Program-made: the position numbers and the translations under genes
The notes under the pieces: generated by a model
The model's database searches: none
What the model saw: only the letters and a program-made list of their open reading frames with translations
What the model was told of the DNA's origin: nothing
Assembly (NCBI RefSeq): GCF_008831285.2
Contig: NC_045147.1
Span: 21,964,981 to 22,028,980 of the forward strand
Length of the DNA: 64,000 nucleotides
From: Nymphaea colorata
Lineage: Eukaryota > Streptophyta > Magnoliopsida > Nymphaeales > Nymphaeaceae
Reading direction: 5' to 3'
In this document: in pieces, positions 11,701 to 22,388 of the stretch
Position numbering within the stretch: the stretch's first letter is position 1
Layout of the letters: each line of letters begins with the position of its first letter

Positions 11701-14700
11701 AATGTACCTTTTTGTGCTTTTTATGCATTGAGTTCCTGGAAAATAAAAGTTAAAATTTCCCAATGTCGTTTAATATAAGCATATAATGAGCTTTAGCTTT
11801 AATTTTTCTTTATATTTTCTCTTAATAATATGCTTATATTCATACATATATTTGTTTCAATTGTTGAAAAAGTTCTGAGTACTGTTACTGTCTGGTTGTA
11901 CGTGCAAAAGATACAGGTGACACACACACATGTACTTGTTATGCTTGCTCTTCAACATATTAATTATTATGCTTGTCGCGACCTGGATATTGATGTACTG
12001 TTCTTGATTCATGGTCTTAAGCATATTTATTCAACTGTATTAAATTTTATATTTATTTCAGTCTTGCTCACTGAACACAAAGTAAACTAGAGGTTAGAAC
12101 GAAAAATAGAGGATTCTGTTTCTCTTGGAAAATGTGAAGCACATGTATGTTGGATTCTCTTGTTATTGAGAAACCAAATACTTCTTCTCAATGAATCTGC
12201 TTGTCAGTTGAAAATATAGGCATAATAAAAATGCTATAAGCATGGGCATAGCAAATGTTTTCTTTGTTTTTTCAATTGGTGACATGGACCAAAAAATCTT
12301 CTGTCTGACAGGACCAGCCCGTCTGAATTTATAATACCGTATGGAAAGTATTCAGAGTCGATGAGAAACACCTACTCAATTGGGATGAGGTTCAGAATGA
12401 GGTTCGAGGGTGAGGAGGCTTCAGAGCAAAGGTTCAAAATGAAACACAGCTTGGTGGTTGATCATTTTCTATATATTGTCCTCTCTAATTAGACATATTC
12501 CATGGACCAGATTTACAGGAACTGTAATTGGGATAAGTGATGTTGATCCGAGCAGGTGGCCTGGTTCAAAATGGCGATGTCTCAAGGTTCTATCCCTCTC
12601 TTTCTGATGGTTGTGCATGTGTATGTATATATATGGTGAACCTCCATGTTTTTCTATCCTTGTAACCTCAGTTTCACTTGTACCTCAAAAAGCCTACTGT
12701 TTTCTGCCCCATAACTAGGTTTTAGTTTTTGAAAAGTCCATCATGAGCTATCAGCTATCACTGCATAAATCTTTTCATCTTCAACACAGGTGCATTGGGA
12801 TGAAGCATCTGTGGTTGCACACCCTGACAGAGTTTCACCTTGGAAGATTGAGCTTTCTGTTGCCCCTACTACAGTGAATCCCATACCAGTGCCACGAACC
12901 AAGAGACCTCGCTTGAGTGTAACATCTTCAGCTCCTGATCTTTCTGCCCTTGGTAATGATGGTGGGTGAACCTATCCTCAGTCTGATTACATCTTTGTAA
13001 TTGAGTAGTCATTTCACAAGATCATATTTTTTTGGCAATCTCTTTATGTGGTCTGACGTATATCTAAACTTCTAAGGCATGTTCAAGAAATCTGTTCAGT
13101 TTCCAAGAATCTAGATGAATGGTGTGCTTATATTAACGAGATTTGGATGAATTTTACTTTTGTATATATGTTTATACTACTAATAAGTTGTGAATATTCT
13201 GAATGGAACCTGCCTCCTGTGATGTATGCTGTGGCAGTGCCTCAGGCTGATGAATATCAAAAAGCCTTGCAAGGTCAAGAAATGATGACCTTGAATCGAT
13301 GCGTCATGGACAATAATGGGCATGATAAGTCAAGAAAGTTTGTTCCCTGGTCTCCAAGAGCAAAAAAGCACAATGTGATAGTTGACAAGAGCCATACGAA
13401 AATTAGGTTAGATAACTGGGTTCCCTTGGGACATGAATCTAATAACATGGCAAACTTTTCTGGCGAAGCTATTCATCCATTTTCAAGTACTCAGGAAGTT
13501 GCTGTTTCAAAACCTCAGTTGGAGTCACCCAACGGCAGAAGTGATTCTAGTTTGAGAAAGCCTGTACCTGTTAAGAGAGGCTTCAATGCAATTGGCGATG
13601 GGGGGGAATGGCACCTTCCTTTGTTCTCATGTTCACGCTATCAATGTGCTGTACCTGCTACTGAATGGAGTTATAAGGGCCTTGATCGGTTGAACTTGAG
13701 CATCACCAAGGACGATTCAGCAGGACGGCCTGTCGAGTCCAGTGCACTCAAGCTTTTTGGTCAAATGTTAGTAGGCTCTCAAGATAGTTTTGAGAATATA
13801 GCAGGCCCAGAATTGGCTTCTCATTGTTGTCAAGCCTCTGATGTTATCAAGCAATCCAGAGTACTTTCTCCAGCAGCAATGCACTTAGAACCTGATCTGG
13901 CTTCAGAAAGGTCAAAGACAACAAAGTCAATGGACACTTCGGGTACTGTTTGTGAACAGAAGGCCTGCAGCCGTAAGACTTCAAAAGAGACGACCGGCAG
14001 AACTTCTCGCACTTTAACTAGAAGTTGTACTAAGGTAAACACCCATCAAAATTTCACATCAAAGCTTTCCTGTAAATTTATTTTCTATCTGGATTTCTGT
14101 TCAGTCCCTGCTATCATAATTTGGAATGATTAGTCTTAATTTTCTGTTTTCATAGGTTCACAAGCAGGGAAGTGCTCTTGGAAGATCGGTGGATCTGACA
14201 AAGTTTGATGGTTATAAAGAGCTCATCTTGGAACTTGACCGTATGTTTGAATTCAATGGAGATCTGGCTGATCCAAGCAAGGGGTGGCAGGTGGTGTATA
14301 CTGATAATGAAGGGGACATGATGCTGGTTGGTGATGATCCTTGGCTGTAAGTGCTTTTTTCTTGCTTTCTGCAGATTTAGGGAAGAAGCAAAAAAATTTG
14401 ACTTCGATCCATTAGTAATGCGTTTTTTCTCTTTCAGATCAGTGTGCAAAAGGAATGGTTTAAAAATCACATTGATGTTTGCAAGTCTCCGTTAAGTTTA
14501 ACTTTGTAGACGGCAAACAAATGATCTGGGAACCTTGTTGCTTGACCCAGTTCTTCCACATTAAGATTACTTTACCAATCTGTCTCTAAGTTCTGTCACT
14601 GTCGTCTTTGCCTTCCTGGTCTAGAGGTTTCTCATGCTAATGGTCCTAACTGATCAAATATAATTCAGCTTTGAGTTCTTTTCAACCGCGACTAGTTTTC

Positions 14701-15004
14701 CTACTTATTGTTTTTGTTAAACCTTTTACAGTTCTTTTGAACTTTTGCAGTTGTCATGTGGGAGTAACTTTTTCTTGTGAATCATTTGAAGGCATCACCT
14801 TTGGTTTTCTACTTTTCTGTTTCTAATGCAAAGTACATCATGCATACCAGGGAGTTCTGTGCCATAGTTCGGAAAATATCCATCCACACCCGTGAGGAAG
14901 TGCAGAACATGAAACCAAGAGCTCACAGTTCAAAGTCTGGCGATGTAGTCGGTGAACTGGTTTCCACGGTGGCACATTCTAGCTCTGATGCCAAGAGCTG
15001 CTAG
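8163..15004 (+). CDS. ARF2: Auxin response factor, ARF2-like (clade B)
   Basis: Nuclear transcription factor that binds auxin response elements. The product is about 786 residues in 14 exons: 8163-8259, 8993-9111, 9265-9360, 9604-9660, 9753-9905, 10388-10472, 11242-11332, 11403-11564, 12312-12431, 12511-12586, 12790-12952, 13238-14034, 14156-14346 and 14851-15004. The conserved [11 protein letters not shown] opening is followed by a B3 DNA-binding domain at about residues 146-250 ([20 protein letters not shown] to [19 protein letters not shown]) and the ARF flanking domain (EFIIPYGKY to [10 protein letters not shown]). A long middle region has few glutamines and a KLFG motif near residue 578, of the type that recruits TOPLESS-like corepressors. 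A C-terminal PB1 domain begins near residue 673 ([18 protein letters not shown], acidic [14 protein letters not shown]). [10 protein letters not shown] and the PB1 sequence resemble ARF2 more than ARF3 or ARF4, so a repressor is inferred. All exon phases agree when exon 2 starts at 8993. Confidence 0.93.
13261..13281 (+). promoter_or_regulatory. TAS3 tasiR-ARF target site in ARF exon 12
   Basis: The 21 bases contain CCTTGCAAGGTCAAGAA and match the known site by which TAS3-derived trans-acting siRNAs cleave ARF2, ARF3 and ARF4 transcripts. In the protein it encodes the conserved KALQGQE, equivalent to VLQGQE in Arabidopsis ARF2. One site is seen, as in ARF2; ARF3 and ARF4 usually have two. Post-transcriptional silencing of this gene by tasiR-ARF is inferred. 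Confidence 0.85.
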
Positions 15005-15902
15005 CTTCAATGATGATTACGAAGCCACTAGCGTGCTACACCATTCACTTACGTGCGCTGAAGCTGGTGTTACAAGGCTGGAAAATTATGTCTATCAGGT
15101 GGATAAATTTTGGAGATAAAACAGTTTTTTTTTGTCGGCTTCGTTGGAAATGAGCTGCATACTTTTTTTATTGATGGAGAGAGGTGGCAGGATTCGCCTA
15201 GTCCAGAACCCAGTTTTGCATCAGTGGGCTGTCACTCCCTTATAAGTGGGGAGATGTCCTGTAAATTTCTAACAACGCTGCTATATAGTTAAAGTATATG
15301 GTATGCATAAGCATGAATATATGTTTTTCCCATTTTCATTTTTCTGTTTGTATATGATGTATGTGAATAATATCCATATGCTTTTATATGTGAATAATCT
15401 AGTAGAATTCATGTTTCTTTTCTATCTTGATAACTTGGTAGTTGTTCTTCTCCCATCTTTTCGAAAGAGTAGTTGAGTGTTAAAAAGGTTATCCTTGTTC
15501 GACATGGTAATCATAATTTTTAGCCCTCCTTATTTACAATTTTCCAGTTTCAGGGTCAATTTTGCCTTCTGGAGGATCATTTGTGCGGTTTTGTGGACCA
15601 AAGTTTTTCTGGTTAGGGTTCCGTACTGACATAATGTACAGGGCCCATGTGGTTGCAGGGTCACAGCAATCACGAGTCTTTGGACTTCATTCAAGTCTCA
15701 CTGGGTTGAAGACTCGGTTCAATGACTGTCACTGGCAGAGTACGAACAGACGAATTGAATCCACATAGCCTGTTTTCTTTTTCTTCCTTTTCTTGGTGAT
15801 GAATCAAAAGGTTACAGGTTTCAGGCTTTTAAGAGCTTACCTTTTTCTGTCATATTAATAATGTTTTCCATTTAGAGGACTAAGAAGTAAGCTTTCATAA
15901 AG

Positions 15903-16054
15903 TGCTCTATGTCAGATCAACCAAAGTTCTGTACAAGCCCAAAATCTTTAAAGACCAATTTACTTTGTTAGTAAATGTTGCTCTATGTCAGATCAACCAA
16001 AGTTCTGTGCAAGCCCAAAATCTTTAAAGACCAATTTACTTTGTTATTAAATGT
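15903..16054. repeat. 76-base tandem duplication, two copies
   Basis: Copies at 15903-15978 and 15979-16054, beginning TGCTCTATGTCAGATCAACC, abut each other. They differ at only two or three positions (for example TGTACAAGC versus TGTGCAAGC), so the duplication is recent. It lies downstream of the ARF gene and has no coding role that I can see. Confidence 0.9.
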
Positions 16055-16256
16055 TGAAGGTTCCTCTTCTGTGTTGTGATCATTTAAGAGGAGCAGCAAC
16101 GACGTAATGAAGCGTTTTACTTCTGGGAACTCAAGTCAATTGTGATAGGTTTGCAAGTGTGAAGTGGTCCTTATGGTTGTAATGCGACTAGCTCTGCTCA
16201 GTGGCTTGTAGGTTGTAGCTGGCTGGTCACCATTGGTGTAAGATGGGTGTTCCTAT

Positions 16257-16400
16257 CAGGGGTGAGGCTAAAAAATTTCAAATTTTTATATATACTAAAC
16301 TAAAATTTTTAAGATAAATTTTTAAAGTTTGTGCCCTTTATATATATATATATATGTATATATATGTATATATATGTATATATATATATATAAAGAAAGA
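16257..16400 (+). repeat. CAGGGG-family fragment followed by TA/GTATA and AAAG microsatellite
   Basis: CAGGGGTGAGGCTAAAAAATT at 16257 resembles the ends of a small repeat family found elsewhere in the window (25447-25636, 49384-49560). It runs into an AT-rich stretch and then a (TA)n/(GTATATATA)n tract at about 16338-16392, followed by AAAG repeats. The right edge of the element is not defined. Confidence 0.45.
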
Positions 16401-17172
16401 AAGAAAGAAACTATTGTACAAGATGAAATGCAGTATGGGAGGGGAGGATAAAATATTCCCGCTCACCCAAGAGAGAGATCTGAGAGTTGGTGAGATGGAT
16501 TTGCCAGTGGGCTGCCATATGCATCTGCAAAATTGATCACGGGTCTTGTCTTCAAAGGATGGAAACCAACAAGATTTGATTTTGAGATTTAGGTTTCTCT
16601 TGCCTTCCACCATGTTTGGTGAATTTGGTTCCAATATATTTCAGGATACAAGCCGTTTATTAGTGGCTTATATTCTCTATAAATTTCAGTGAGGGCCTAA
16701 ATTTCTTGGAAGGCCTGATCATCATTTTTGCAAATTCTAAAGTTGATATAGGAATCTTTTCAAAAATGGCGATGGATTTAAAACTTTTTAAAAAGTTAAG
16801 CCAAAATCTGAGGTATACACGCTTTAGCATTTGAAAATTTCTGGTTCATATGTACCAAAAGTCGCATCTTTGGTTACCCAGTTGCTGCTAGTCGCATTCA
16901 GATCAGTTTGATGTCTGACTTGAATCCGACCTGCTTTACCTCCCCATTTAGAAGAACAGTCGAGATCCGTAGTAGCATTAAAGGACCTGATCCGACTAAG
17001 GTGCCTCCGATCCGATCTAGTTGATCAGAACGGACACAATCCGTCAGCAGGAGAGCCGGGCAGACGGCTCAGATGCAATGGGCAAGGATGAAGTGGGCAC
17101 CACTTGTTCTCTTTCTGCAGGCCCGAACATAGTCACCCGCACCAGTATCAGAGGGAGGACTCTCGCAAATTC

Positions 17173-18697
17173 ATGGCAGGTTACTCCCTTCTGCTGCCCA
17201 ATTCTTGCATTCTATCTCATGTAGGTAGTAAATCAAGAGCGCCACTGTCCTCTGCCGCACCCGCTCTGGGACTTGGGCTTGTGGGGACGCCTCCATCGCA
17301 CCACCAACTAAGGAAAAAGGCCTCTCCCTCTCTCCCACTTTGCCTTCAAGCCGGCGGCTATGACGGTGTAGGGCAAGAGGATGATTATTTCGTCGAAGAG
17401 TTAAAAGTCCCTCCAGAATGGTTGGTGCCCTCCAAGGCATTAGAGGTGGGCCTCCCATGATCTTAATCCCTTCTAAGCAACTAGAATTCTTGTTCCAGTT
17501 GGTTTCCTGCTTTTCGTTGCCCATTTGATTATCCGAGCGTTCCACGCTGAGAGAAATCTCCCGAGTAGCTTAGTCTGCGCCGCCGGTAAAGTTGGTGCTA
17601 TTATTTCTTTGTTCTGGTTGCCGTTTAGAACCTTCAAATTCTGGGCAGATGGCTAATTCCTAGTTCTTTGAATGGGGGGAATGATGTCTGCTTCTGGATG
17701 AATTATTTGATGCTTTACGCGTTGAACTTGTGTCTTTTTCATTGTCAGGAGACGTTAAAAACTACCTATAGTTGGGCAGTTCCGCTAGAGGGCAACCTTT
17801 CCAAAGACGGGTATATGGGGTTTATATTTCTAGCGGATTGCGTCCCAATTTCATGCCAATAAATATTGGTAGCTGTTCTTTTGAAGCTGAAAGATGGTGT
17901 TGGATGATGTCACCAATCAACATGCTTGTTTGATCCCCCCTGATAAAGTGCATTTTAAACTCTGAATTTTTGCTTGAGATGATCGAGGATAAACTCGAGC
18001 AGGACACCTCTGCTTTTCACAAACCTTTGTATTTATTCTCATATATAAATCTCTACTCGTGGTCAGTTTTATTGATACATGAAGAAACGAATAGGTTCAA
18101 GATAGATGGTTTTTGTAGTCAGGTCTTGCTTTTTAAAGCCATAATCGACTGAAATTCTGTGTGGGGGCCAAAAAAAAAAAATTAATATTGATTTGGAATA
18201 GTATATGTGAAATTACATCAGAATTTCCACCTTAGTCTAAAGTTTATGAATGCTCAGATCTAGTCCAAGAGAAGCGTTTATTATTAGCTTCCTGTCTTAA
18301 CAGAATTGTTTTATAAAACACATTATGTGTTTTTTTCCCATTCGTATACGCAACTTCTCATCCTTATCTTGCTGCTAGCTTTATACCTCAAACATGGCTG
18401 ATTAATCTTTTCAAGTGCAATGTGAAGGAATCCGAATGGCTTAGAGTAACTCTGCACAAATGGCTTGACGACGAGTACTGCCCCGAGGCTGCAAACGTAG
18501 AAATAAGCAGATGTGCTGCTCGTTCATACCACGATTCCCTCATGGAGAAGCAAACCGACCTAGGGGAGATTTTGCTTAAGATGGTGAGCGACCTCGAGCG
18601 CATCTCTTTCAGAGAAAGCTTCCACGGGGCCTTCTCCTCTGCGAACGCAGCTATCAATCTCATCGGCGAAAGGATAGAGCTGGTAAGGCGTCAATAG
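17173..18697 (+). CDS. Conserved plant plastid-targeted protein of unknown function
   Basis: Two exons, 17173-17445 and 18428-18697, join in phase 0 to give about 180 residues. The first 55 or so residues are rich in serine, alanine, leucine and basic residues and nearly free of acidic ones (MAGYSLLLPNSCILSHVGSK), as in a chloroplast transit peptide. The mature part carries DDYFVEELKVPPEWLVPSKALE, then ESEWLRVTLHKWLDDEYCPE, NVEISRCAARSYHDSL, TDLGEILLKM and FHGAFSSANAAINLIGERIEL. I recognise this as a single-copy type family of land-plant plastid proteins with no assigned biochemical role; no enzymatic motif is visible. The start is the first ATG of the frame before the transit-like segment. 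The acceptor GTGAAG before exon 2 lacks a strong pyrimidine tract, but the resulting join restores the family sequence. Confidence 0.8.
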
Positions 18698-20986
18698 ACG
18701 TTGTGGCAGATGAAGAATCAAAATGGTCGGGGATGCTTGGTAACATCATGTGTCACAGATTCCAAATTTTGTGTTAACGCTTAGTTATCGACGTCCTGTG
18801 CTGTGAAAAGTCTATTTCCTGATCTTTATTTTATCCAAATCCTTCAAAATTGGTCTGCGCAAGTTGGGACATTCATTGTAGCACATCTCCAATTCAATTC
18901 GCAAGGAGCAATACTCCTATACCATAAAAGGGAGGTGGGTAGACATGCAAATTGAAGTATGTGAAGATCATACTGCTTAGTGTGCTTAGGCATCTCTAGA
19001 CCCTGAGGGCAAGAGAAAAGAGAGTAAAAGGGCTTTGACCCTCATTGGGAGGGTGGGATTAATCGTCCTGCCACCTAAAGACTTATGCTATGATACTAGG
19101 CCTGATGAAAAATGTACAACAGAGAGAGAATTAAATTTTGGAACAACACCAGGGGCTTCAAAAGGAGCCTTCAATGGCTGGACTAAGCCGGTCTCTAGCA
19201 GTTCACTCAGCTGCTTTCTGAGTTCTTCTAACTCTAAAAGGGCAGGGCCATTCGGTATGGGGCTTGAGCAGGAGGCCAAGATCCAAGCATGGCATGGTCA
19301 ATGTCTCGGCGAAGGGGCAACACCTTGGGCAGCTCTAACATTGGTCTGTCAATCCTATGCATGTTGAGGCATGCACCCCCTTGAAGAACAGCGTTGGACT
19401 CAGCATACCCGAACAAACCCAGCCCACTAGACGTCCTTCTTAGCCGGTTATCTTTGTGAAGCTGCTCTCCCCTTTATTGGCAAGCAAGTGAATGGCTTTA
19501 AGCACCTTGCTCGGTGAGTGAACCCAATATCTTTCAAGGAAAAAAAAAACTTAAACGGCCGCTGGTTCCTTCATAATTGTTTTATAGAAAAGATCAAAGA
19601 TGCCTTCGAAACGACAGAATCAATCGTTTCCATTGCTTCCAAATGAGCAATCAATTATCGCAATCTACAGCAAAACCCTTTCGGAATTCAATTTTTCTAG
19701 AGAGAAGAAAATTTGGTCATAGACACTAGAACTGAAAGTAACATTTGAATCCATCAATTCTCTCTCTCTCGGTGTGCGCACAGCAGGACTTCCTAATGCC
19801 AGAGGGCGCGAGAACCCATTGTCCATGAACCATGAATAACACAAATACGGGCTCCAAGTAACATCCGGATAAGGCTATTATGTTTTACACGTGAAAACAC
19901 ATCCTAACAACCATAGTCATGCGCTTTACTTTCTCATGCGTACTTCCTTGATCTCAGACAGTTGCAATTTAGTCTCACCAGAAAAAGAAAAGCAAAGCCA
20001 ATCAGATGAAGGAGACCAACTGAAATATGCTAATTATCTTGGTGTTAACTGCACTTATTATATAGTAATAATCTCACTACATGGTAATAATCTTGGGGTA
20101 AATTGCATTCACTTTCTGATCAACTTGGGATAGCAGATACCGCGGTTGGAAGTTGACTACCATGAAAGTAGGAAAATGAGCTTCAGAATCTCCTAACAGA
20201 AGACCAACCCACAGATGTTCAAAACATCAGCAGAGACATCGACACACCCTTTGCACCAAAAACAAGAAGAAAATATTATTTTTCTGAAGATTAAGATTAT
20301 CAGTTGACTATAAGGATATAAAATGTAACAAATAATATGCATACCAGAGGACTAACCGTGAGATTTTTCACCAAAGACAATCCTTCTTTCAATCCTCAGT
20401 CTTGCTAAATATAAATGAAAAGACCCTCATGATGCAAAATACAATTAGCTCTTCTCCTCTCTATGCTGCAAATTCAGAGTTAAAACATGTCATGGCTACA
20501 AAATTGACTTGGCTCATGCAAGGAAACAATATCACCAATACTATTTCATATGCTAACCATGTGCGAGACATATTAAACACAAAACTAAAAGTAGTTCCTC
20601 ACAGGAACCAATAAACGGCTATCATAGCAATCTTTGACGTAGGTAGATCCTTATAATTGAACGGACTATCCACAGTTTCACAGCTTTAGAATGCAATTTT
20701 CCCCAAAATTTTATTTGCACTAACATGCCTCCCTATGAATCAGAAGTGCTTACCTCACGTGCCAAATTTAGAAAACCAAGGTTACATTATCTAGGAACCC
20801 AAATTGCATGGCATGACCACCATTGAGTATGATTTATGTCAATTCAGTTTGGCCAATGTCTCCCTAAAAAATACTATTTTGACTTCAAGAGCTGATGGTA
20901 AAATAGAACATGCACTAACAATGAATGTGAAATATTTGTACATGTGCCTGCTCGTGTGCATGTAGAGTGCACGGCTGAAGTAAACA
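18698..20986. other. Intergenic DNA between plastid protein gene and MED19
   Basis: Apart from the retrotransposon relic entered separately, no gene is recognised. The part nearest MED19 (about 20.6-20.99 kb) may be the MED19 3' untranslated region or hold an unrecognised last exon. I looked on the minus strand for the usual MED19 carboxyl-terminal HKSSK sequence and did not find it. Confidence 0.45.
19088..19416 (-). mobile_element. Fossil Ty3/gypsy retrotransposon pol fragment
   Basis: On the minus strand this stretch has the spacer and amino-terminal reverse transcriptase sequence typical of plant Ty3/gypsy (chromovirus-like) elements, including LPLRRDIDHAM, APYRMALP and LEELRKQLSELLETGLVQP. 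Only a small part of pol is present. No long terminal repeats, protease, integrase or primer-binding site were found, and the fragment is broken with at least one or two breaks. It is an old, inactive relic. Flanking DNA from about 18.9 to 19.5 kb may belong to the same insertion. Confidence 0.7.
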
Positions 20987-22388
20987 TCAGTCTACCTTTC
21001 TTTTCTTGTGCTTGTGAGAATCAGTAGCATCTCCATTATCATCATGCCTTCTCTTCTGAAACATAACAAGATATAACATTTTCAGACAGAATGAGGCGGG
21101 AGAAGAAAGGAAAGACCAGCTGCCAAACCTTCTCATGATGCTTCTTAGAGTGATCACCACCTTCATGATTTCCACTTCCATCTTTCTTATTTTTCTCTCT
21201 GTCTTTGCTCCGGTCTTTGTGATGATGTTTATGTTTCTTGTGCTCCCTGTCCTTGTCTTTATGTTTCTTATGTTTCTTCTCCTTGTCTTTTGAATCTGCA
21301 GTTGATTTTGCATCTGAAGTAGGAATTCCTTTGTCTGCCTGTAACATAACAGGAAAGAAACAGGAAAAACACAAGCGGAAAAGCATATTAACACCTGCAA
21401 ATTCCTAAGCAAGAAAAAAAAAAACACAGTCAACATGAAAAACGGAAACTTACAGCAGTCAACTCAATTGGTTCAGTCTCTCTTAGTTGGAAGGCCTGTC
21501 TAAGGGCATCAAGGTCAAATGGTCTAATAGATGAATTCATACTTTGCATATATGACGCAGTATGAAACAGTTGATCCAGTTCCATCCCTTCACCCTTCCT
21601 GATTTGTGTGTCACCCACAACATTATGGAGGTAATGTGTTCCTGAAATTGATGAAGGAAGGGCTCTTTTGCAAAAGAAATTGTGATGAGGCCCCAACTTA
21701 TAGTAGTAAAGAAGATCCACATTACCAGTGAGCTCCCTAGGTCCTAAAGATCCAAACGAAGTTTCTGTAGTAAATATACATCCAGGATCTAACAAAAACT
21801 CGTAACAGTAATAAGAGACACAGATAATAGGATGTAAATATAAAATAAGTTATGTCTTTAACTTATCTCGTCAACTACCAAATCCCCCTGTTAAAATCAA
21901 TGGCCAAATGCTCATCTTAGAAACTCATGTAACGTGCCAGTAGAATCAATAAATACATGAGTACAGTAGCAAACTATAATACCATCCAATGCTAATAATT
22001 ACACTGCACCTGAGACCACTATTTTACAGATAAATTTTAACATCCTGATAACGCAGCTATTTGCATAATCATTGACACATTATTTATATCAACATTTTCC
22101 AAAAATTATTGTTACGTTTTGCAATTTCTCCTTATAAAGAATCATTGCATAAATTCAATCTGCATCAAAATTACTTTTCTTTCACATTTTGTGAAACATC
22201 CCAACGTTTTTGTGAGGAAAACAAAGCATGCATTAGTTCCCTCAAAAAATCCTGCAGGTGTTATATTCCCAACAAGGACAGTTGAGACTGGAAAAAAAAA
22301 AAGCATTGAAAGATGTCAACTAACATAATATCATAAAGTTTGCGTAATCTAATATACCTCTTCCAAACTTCATCCCTTCTGCATCCAT
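20987..22388 (-). CDS. MED19: Mediator complex subunit MED19
   Basis: Subunit of the Mediator head module that links transcription factors to RNA polymerase II in the nucleus. Four coding exons on the minus strand, 22388-22358, 21743-21454, 21338-21129 and 21055-20987, join in phase to about 199 residues, close to the usual plant length. The protein opens MDAEGMKFGRGPRELTGNVD. It has the conserved MED19 core (YYYKLGPHHNFFCKRALP, GTHYLHNVVGDTQIRKGEG, SIRPFDLDALRQAFQLRETE). A lysine- and histidine-rich tail follows (KEKKHKKHKDKDREHKKHKH, SKKHHEK), typical of the family and probably nucleolar or nuclear targeting. The tiny first exon was found by homology and its phase-1 donor GGTATAT matches the acceptor TTTAG at 21744. 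The last exon ends KKRKVD followed by TGA, shorter than the usual HKSSK-containing terminus, so a further exon cannot be excluded. Confidence 0.9.

Larger units (their letters stand above)
15005..17172. other. ARF 3' UTR and intergenic DNA
   Basis: The first 300-400 bases are the likely ARF 3' untranslated region. Beyond it lie a 76-base tandem duplication, a CAGGGG-type repeat and a TA-rich microsatellite (entered separately). No further coding sequence is recognised. The short frames at 15.1-15.8 kb have no family motif. Confidence 0.5.

Noticed and set aside
16338-16634. Frames rich in tyrosine and isoleucine around the TA microsatellite
   Set aside because: They are translations of the dinucleotide repeat.
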